Shown here in pieces: positions 61,023-64,000 of a stretch of 64,000 nt of DNA. Positions within the stretch are counted from its first letter, which is position 1; the number at the start of each line of letters is the position of its first letter. The stretch is taken from the NCBI RefSeq assembly GCF_024436435.1, contig NZ_JAFMZP010000003.1, positions 717,742-781,741 of the forward strand, given 5' to 3'. The stretch is from Desertivirga xinjiangensis. GTDB lineage: Bacteria > Bacteroidota > Bacteroidia > Sphingobacteriales > Sphingobacteriaceae. A model generated the notes under the pieces. It was given only the letters and a program-made list of their open reading frames with translations. It ran no database searches and had not been told where the DNA came from. A program made the position numbers and the translations under genes.

Positions 61023-63629
61023 TTACATGGGTTTTATACTGCAAGGGATAGAGAAGCAAAAGGTAGAACCCTGCCCCTCCGTACTATTAACCCATATTCT
61101 GCCACCTTCACGTTTAATGATCTCCGAGGAAATATAGAGCCCCAGACCTAATCCCGGAAAAGTATGCTGTTTGCTGCCACTTACGCGATAAAACTGTTCA
61201 AACACCTTGTCTTTTTTATCATTCGGAATACCAATGCCAAAGTCCTGCACGCATAAAGTCACCTCGTCATTTTGCTTTTTTGTATACACCAAGATCTTAT
61301 CCGAATTAGGCGAATATTTAATGGCATTGGTGATCAGGTTGGTTACTACCTGGCTGATACGTTCCCGGTCTGCATGGATCAGGCCTGTGTCGGTTAGTTG
61401 TTCAACAATGGTATGTTTCCTTGTAGTCCGCTGAAGATCTTCTATCAGTTCCCTCACCATCTCATTGAAATTGAAAGCTGAATTGTTCAGCTGAAGTTTG
61501 CCTGCCTGGATCTTGGTAACGTCAAGCAGATCGCCGATAAGCTTAGTAAGGCGATTTACCTGTGCATCCATTTTTTTAACCATATCTGCTTTTTTCAGGT
61601 CGCCACTATCTCTGAACATCGACTCCAAAACCTGCGCATAAGCTTTGATGCTGGTAACCGGTGTTTTGAGCTCATGACTCGCAATTCCGAGGAAGTCGTC
61701 CTTTTGTCTTTGCAGCTGTTTCAACTCCGTGATATCCACGCAGGCCCCGATATACCCTGTAAATAAACCGCTGGATCTGTACTGCGGATTGCCGGTGCAT
61801 ATCACCCAACGAATCCTGCCATCCTGGTTTTTGATGCGAAACTGACTTTCGTGCGTTCTGCGGGCAGCGAAGTCATTCTCGAACTGTGCCGCTGCCTTAT
61901 CCCTGTCTTCAGGCAGCACCATATCCAGCCAGCCCCTGCCAAGATGAGCCGAGAACGGCTGCTGAGTCCAGTCAATCCAGATGCGATTCACATAGGTAAC
62001 CGACATGGTTTCGTTAGCCGTCCACAGGGCAGCCGGAGCTGCGGTGGTAATGTCGCGGAACAGCTTTTCACTGTCGGCAAGCGCCTGCTGGGCAGCAAGT
62101 TCAGGGCGGATATCTCTCATCAGTGCGCCCACTCCTACAAGTTCCCCCGTGAGAGGATCGTCAATGCGTATTGTATTGTTGAAAACCGGTATAATTTCAC
62201 CGGTTTTTACGTTCCTGACGTTCATTCTGCCCGACCAGGTACCGCGCTGCGTTACCGCAGGTAAAACCTCACGCTCTACAAAAGCAATGTCTTCGGGAGT
62301 GTGCAGCGCTGAAATAGGCGTGCTGGCAACCTCTGCATCGTTATCAAAGCCAAGTAATTCCTTGCCGGCTTTGTTAATATAAGAGTTTATTCCGTTCGGT
62401 TCCAGGATAGACATCAGGTCGGCACTATTCTCTACAAGTGTCAAAAGCTTCTTTTGCTCCTTTTGCCGTTCTTTTTCCAGGCGTAAGTCGCGGGTAACCG
62501 AAGCCATACCGATCACTTCGCCCGTTTGCGGATCGTTTATAGTAAATGCATTTATGTGGCAGGGGATGGTTTCCCTGGTTTTCAGGTGCCTGTAGCAGAT
62601 TTCACCCGACCACTTGCCCCTGGAGGCAAAGCCTTCGGCGATAGCCGGCTGCTGCTTTGCAAAGTCTTCTGGATCAAAGAAGTCAGTAGATGGACGCATG
62701 TAGTCTTTTGCATTATCTGCACCGATCAGTTCCCTTCCAGCTTTATTCAGATAGGTCACCATGCCATTCAGGTCGGTAACACCTATCAAATCTACGCTAT
62801 TTTCTATGAGCGTTAGCAGCTTCTGCTGCTCTTTCTGCGCCAGCACATCATCAGTAATATCCTGAACAGTACCCGCAAAACGATAAGCGATATTATTTTC
62901 ATTGAAGAAAGCTTTGCCCTTGCTTCTCAAGTGCCTGGGCTTATTATTTATATCCGCAGTTCTAAACCGTATGTCGTGGCTTCCTGTGAAATTTGGATCC
63001 AGGGCTTTTCTGACCTCTACCCTAACCCTTTCCTGATCTTCGGGATGAATAGAGGAGAGAGCATCTTCATAACTTACTATCCTATCTTTCTCAAACCCGT
63101 GTAGCTTCTTACAACGCTCATCCCAGGTAACGATATTGTTCAGAGGGTCAAGGTTCCAGGTACCCAGTTGTGCAGCATCAAGAGCAAAGCTGGTGTTTGA
63201 TTCCGCTTCCGCCAGTTTCGCCTTGGTTAAAACCAGTTCGGTAACATCCGTGGCGATATTCAAAATACCCCAAACCTGCCCGTTTTCATCCTTCAGTGGT
63301 TTGTAGGTAATGTTGAAGTAGAAGGTCTGCATCCTTCCATCAATGAATAGGTCTACTCTGTCTTGAGAAGCCTGATAGGGGATGCCTGTCCTGTAAACCT
63401 CATCAAGAAGCTGGTAGAAGGGCTGCCCTTCCAATTCAGGGAGTGCTTCCCTAAATGTTTTTCCAATTACATTATCACCTTTTCCCCAAACCTTTAAAAG
63501 TGCTTTATTCACCTGGCTCACCCGCATTTCCGCGCCGGTATATAAAGCGATAGGCAGGGGATGCTCTTCTACTAAGGTTCGGTAAATATTCTCGCTATCC
63601 GGCTGGGAACCTACTGCTCCTGTAGTCAT
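61023..63629 (-). CDS. Soluble multi-PAS histidine kinase
   Basis: An 868-aa kinase without transmembrane segments. Five PAS domains can be recognised (roughly 12-130, 140-262, 265-385, 390-510 and 515-640). PAS 3 and PAS 4 look like a tandem duplication, both opening with LLTLxENSxDL and having GxWSGxxxxRxxKTxExIP. HisKA has the His in FLGIASHELKTPVTS, and the HATPase has VTNLITNAIKYSPNS and VQDFGIGIPNDKKD. The cue is probably cytoplasmic (redox, light or a small ligand). No Cys-based flavin motif is evident. It lies upstream of the receiver gene. Confidence 0.9.
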   Translation of the reverse strand: MTTGAVGSQPDSENIYRTLVEEHPLPIALYTGAEMRVSQVNKALLKVWGKGDNVIGKTFREALPELEGQPFYQLLDEVYRTGIPYQASQDRVDLFIDGRMQTFYFNITYKPLKDENGQVWGILNIATDVTELVLTKAKLAEAESNTSFALDAAQLGTWNLDPLNNIVTWDERCKKLHGFEKDRIVSYEDALSSIHPEDQERVRVEVRKALDPNFTGSHDIRFRTADINNKPRHLRSKGKAFFNENNIAYRFAGTVQDITDDVLAQKEQQKLLTLIENSVDLIGVTDLNGMVTYLNKAGRELIGADNAKDYMRPSTDFFDPEDFAKQQPAIAEGFASRGKWSGEICYRHLKTRETIPCHINAFTINDPQTGEVIGMASVTRDLRLEKERQKEQKKLLTLVENSADLMSILEPNGINSYINKAGKELLGFDNDAEVASTPISALHTPEDIAFVEREVLPAVTQRGTWSGRMNVRNVKTGEIIPVFNNTIRIDDPLTGELVGVGALMRDIRPELAAQQALADSEKLFRDITTAAPAALWTANETMSVTYVNRIWIDWTQQPFSAHLGRGWLDMVLPEDRDKAAAQFENDFAARRTHESQFRIKNQDGRIRWVICTGNPQYRSSGLFTGYIGACVDITELKQLQRQKDDFLGIASHELKTPVTSIKAYAQVLESMFRDSGDLKKADMVKKMDAQVNRLTKLIGDLLDVTKIQAGKLQLNNSAFNFNEMVRELIEDLQRTTRKHTIVEQLTDTGLIHADRERISQVVTNLITNAIKYSPNSDKILVYTKKQNDEVTLCVQDFGIGIPNDKKDKVFEQFYRVSGSKQHTFPGLGLGLYISSEIIKREGGRIWVNSTEGQGSTFCFSIPCSIKPM

Positions 63630-64000
63630 GGTTGTTGGTTTTGTTGTCTAAAATACGGGATTATGGCAAATGTTCGAGGATATATCCTTTACAATATTCG
63701 GCTTATACTGGATAGAATGTGAAATGGTTTCATGGAAATTGGATTACGGACTTTAACAAGGAAAGAGGAATGGTAATGATACGGCGCAACACACCTCTTT
63801 TTATGTTGTCATCTGGTTGAATAAGATACGTAATCTTAACGCTCTTTAAATCGCGTCTTACAAATAGACAGTTAAGACCCAACCCGGAGCGTACCAAGAC
63901 TGTCAGTTTCACGGTCTAGTCACGGTTTAATCACGGTATAAATAGTACAGGGGTACGAGAAGTGTCTCGTCCTAATTAGGCTATACAGGTTAGGGGATTA
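63630..64000. other. Right-edge intergenic region with iterated repeat
   Basis: About 370 bases upstream of the multi-PAS kinase with no convincing gene; the only minus-strand frame (63730-63912, 60 codons) has no recognisable features. It contains a 12-bp palindrome AGGATATATCCT (63677-63688), a three-copy 11-bp direct repeat (63909-63941) and a short stem ACGAGA/TCTCGT (63955-63970). It may hold the kinase promoter and the control region of a gene beyond the window. Confidence 0.55.
63909..63941. promoter_or_regulatory. Three 11-bp direct repeats with 7+4 structure
   Basis: TCACGGT occurs three times at exact 11-base spacing, followed by CTAG, TTAA and ATAA. A conserved 7-mer with a variable AT-rich 4-mer, repeated once per helical turn, is the layout of binding sites for OmpR/PhoB-type response regulators. 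The controlled gene is probably to the right, outside the window. Confidence 0.55.

Noticed and set aside
63730..63912. 60-codon minus-strand frame near the right edge
   Set aside because: No signal, motif or family resemblance; basic composition without a conserved pattern, in a repeat-bearing intergenic region.
63955..63970. ACGAGA/TCTCGT hairpin at the right edge
   Set aside because: A 6-bp stem without a T-run is too weak to call a terminator; noted only within the intergenic entry.

Overview
The window is chromosomal DNA of a Bacteroidota bacterium, most likely a Sphingobacteriaceae member (Pedobacter-like). The support is two SusC/SusD pairs, type IX secretion (T9SS) C-terminal domains, a hybrid two-component regulator, an alternative-complex-III/caa3-type oxidase cluster in Bacteroidota order, and possible TAnnTTTG-type -7 promoter elements. 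I see no rRNA, tRNA, CRISPR array, transposase or phage gene. The assignment rests on gene content only.

Layout. (1) 1-9.8 kb: a respiratory operon read rightward. It runs from the tail of ActF through cytochrome oxidase subunits II and I, heme A and heme O synthases, two subunit III proteins, subunit IV, SCO, DUF420, a small CxxC membrane protein, DUF983 and DUF2461. (2) 9.8-11 kb: an OmpA-type lipoprotein and a small protein whose start codon lies in a perfect inverted repeat. (3) 11-37 kb: a pectin/rhamnogalacturonan-type polysaccharide utilisation region. It has susCD pair 1, a GH2 enzyme, a beta-helix lipoprotein, a hybrid two-component sensor, two T9SS cargo proteins (one a PL1 pectate lyase with a duplicated N-terminal module), susCD pair 2 and a CE12-like acetylesterase. 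(4) 36-45 kb: an amino-sugar module with a TIM-barrel glycosidase candidate, NagB-like deaminase, GH109-like enzyme, LacI regulator, Gfo/Idh/MocA oxidoreductase, a frameshifted nagA and an FHS-type sugar transporter. Shared LacI-like operator sequences lie before the regulator, the GH109 operon, the transporter operon and susC2, which suggests regions 3 and 4 are co-regulated. (5) 45-52 kb: HemW, a PfkB sugar kinase, a VWA/AAA+ chelatase-like pair, a membrane metallophosphoesterase and a UbiA-like protein. (6) 52-57 kb: a lipoprotein S9 peptidase homologue that appears to have lost its catalytic Ser and His, in an operon with a sensor kinase and response regulator. (7) 57-64 kb: TPR protein, DUF4286, RmlC, DedA, and a soluble five-PAS histidine kinase with its receiver.

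Non-coding structure is rich. There are three loci of REP-like palindromes (paired and inverted, with covarying stems) and a 19-bp tandem array. There are also interleaved inverted repeats between the PUL operon and its sensor gene, perfect 20-bp-arm hairpins at two convergent gene ends, and a 7+4-bp iterated direct repeat at the right edge.

The strongest candidate for something undescribed is the pseudo-peptidase/two-component operon at 52.3-56.6 kb. Next is the LacI-linked coupling of amino-sugar and pectin modules, including an unassigned TIM-barrel glycosidase.
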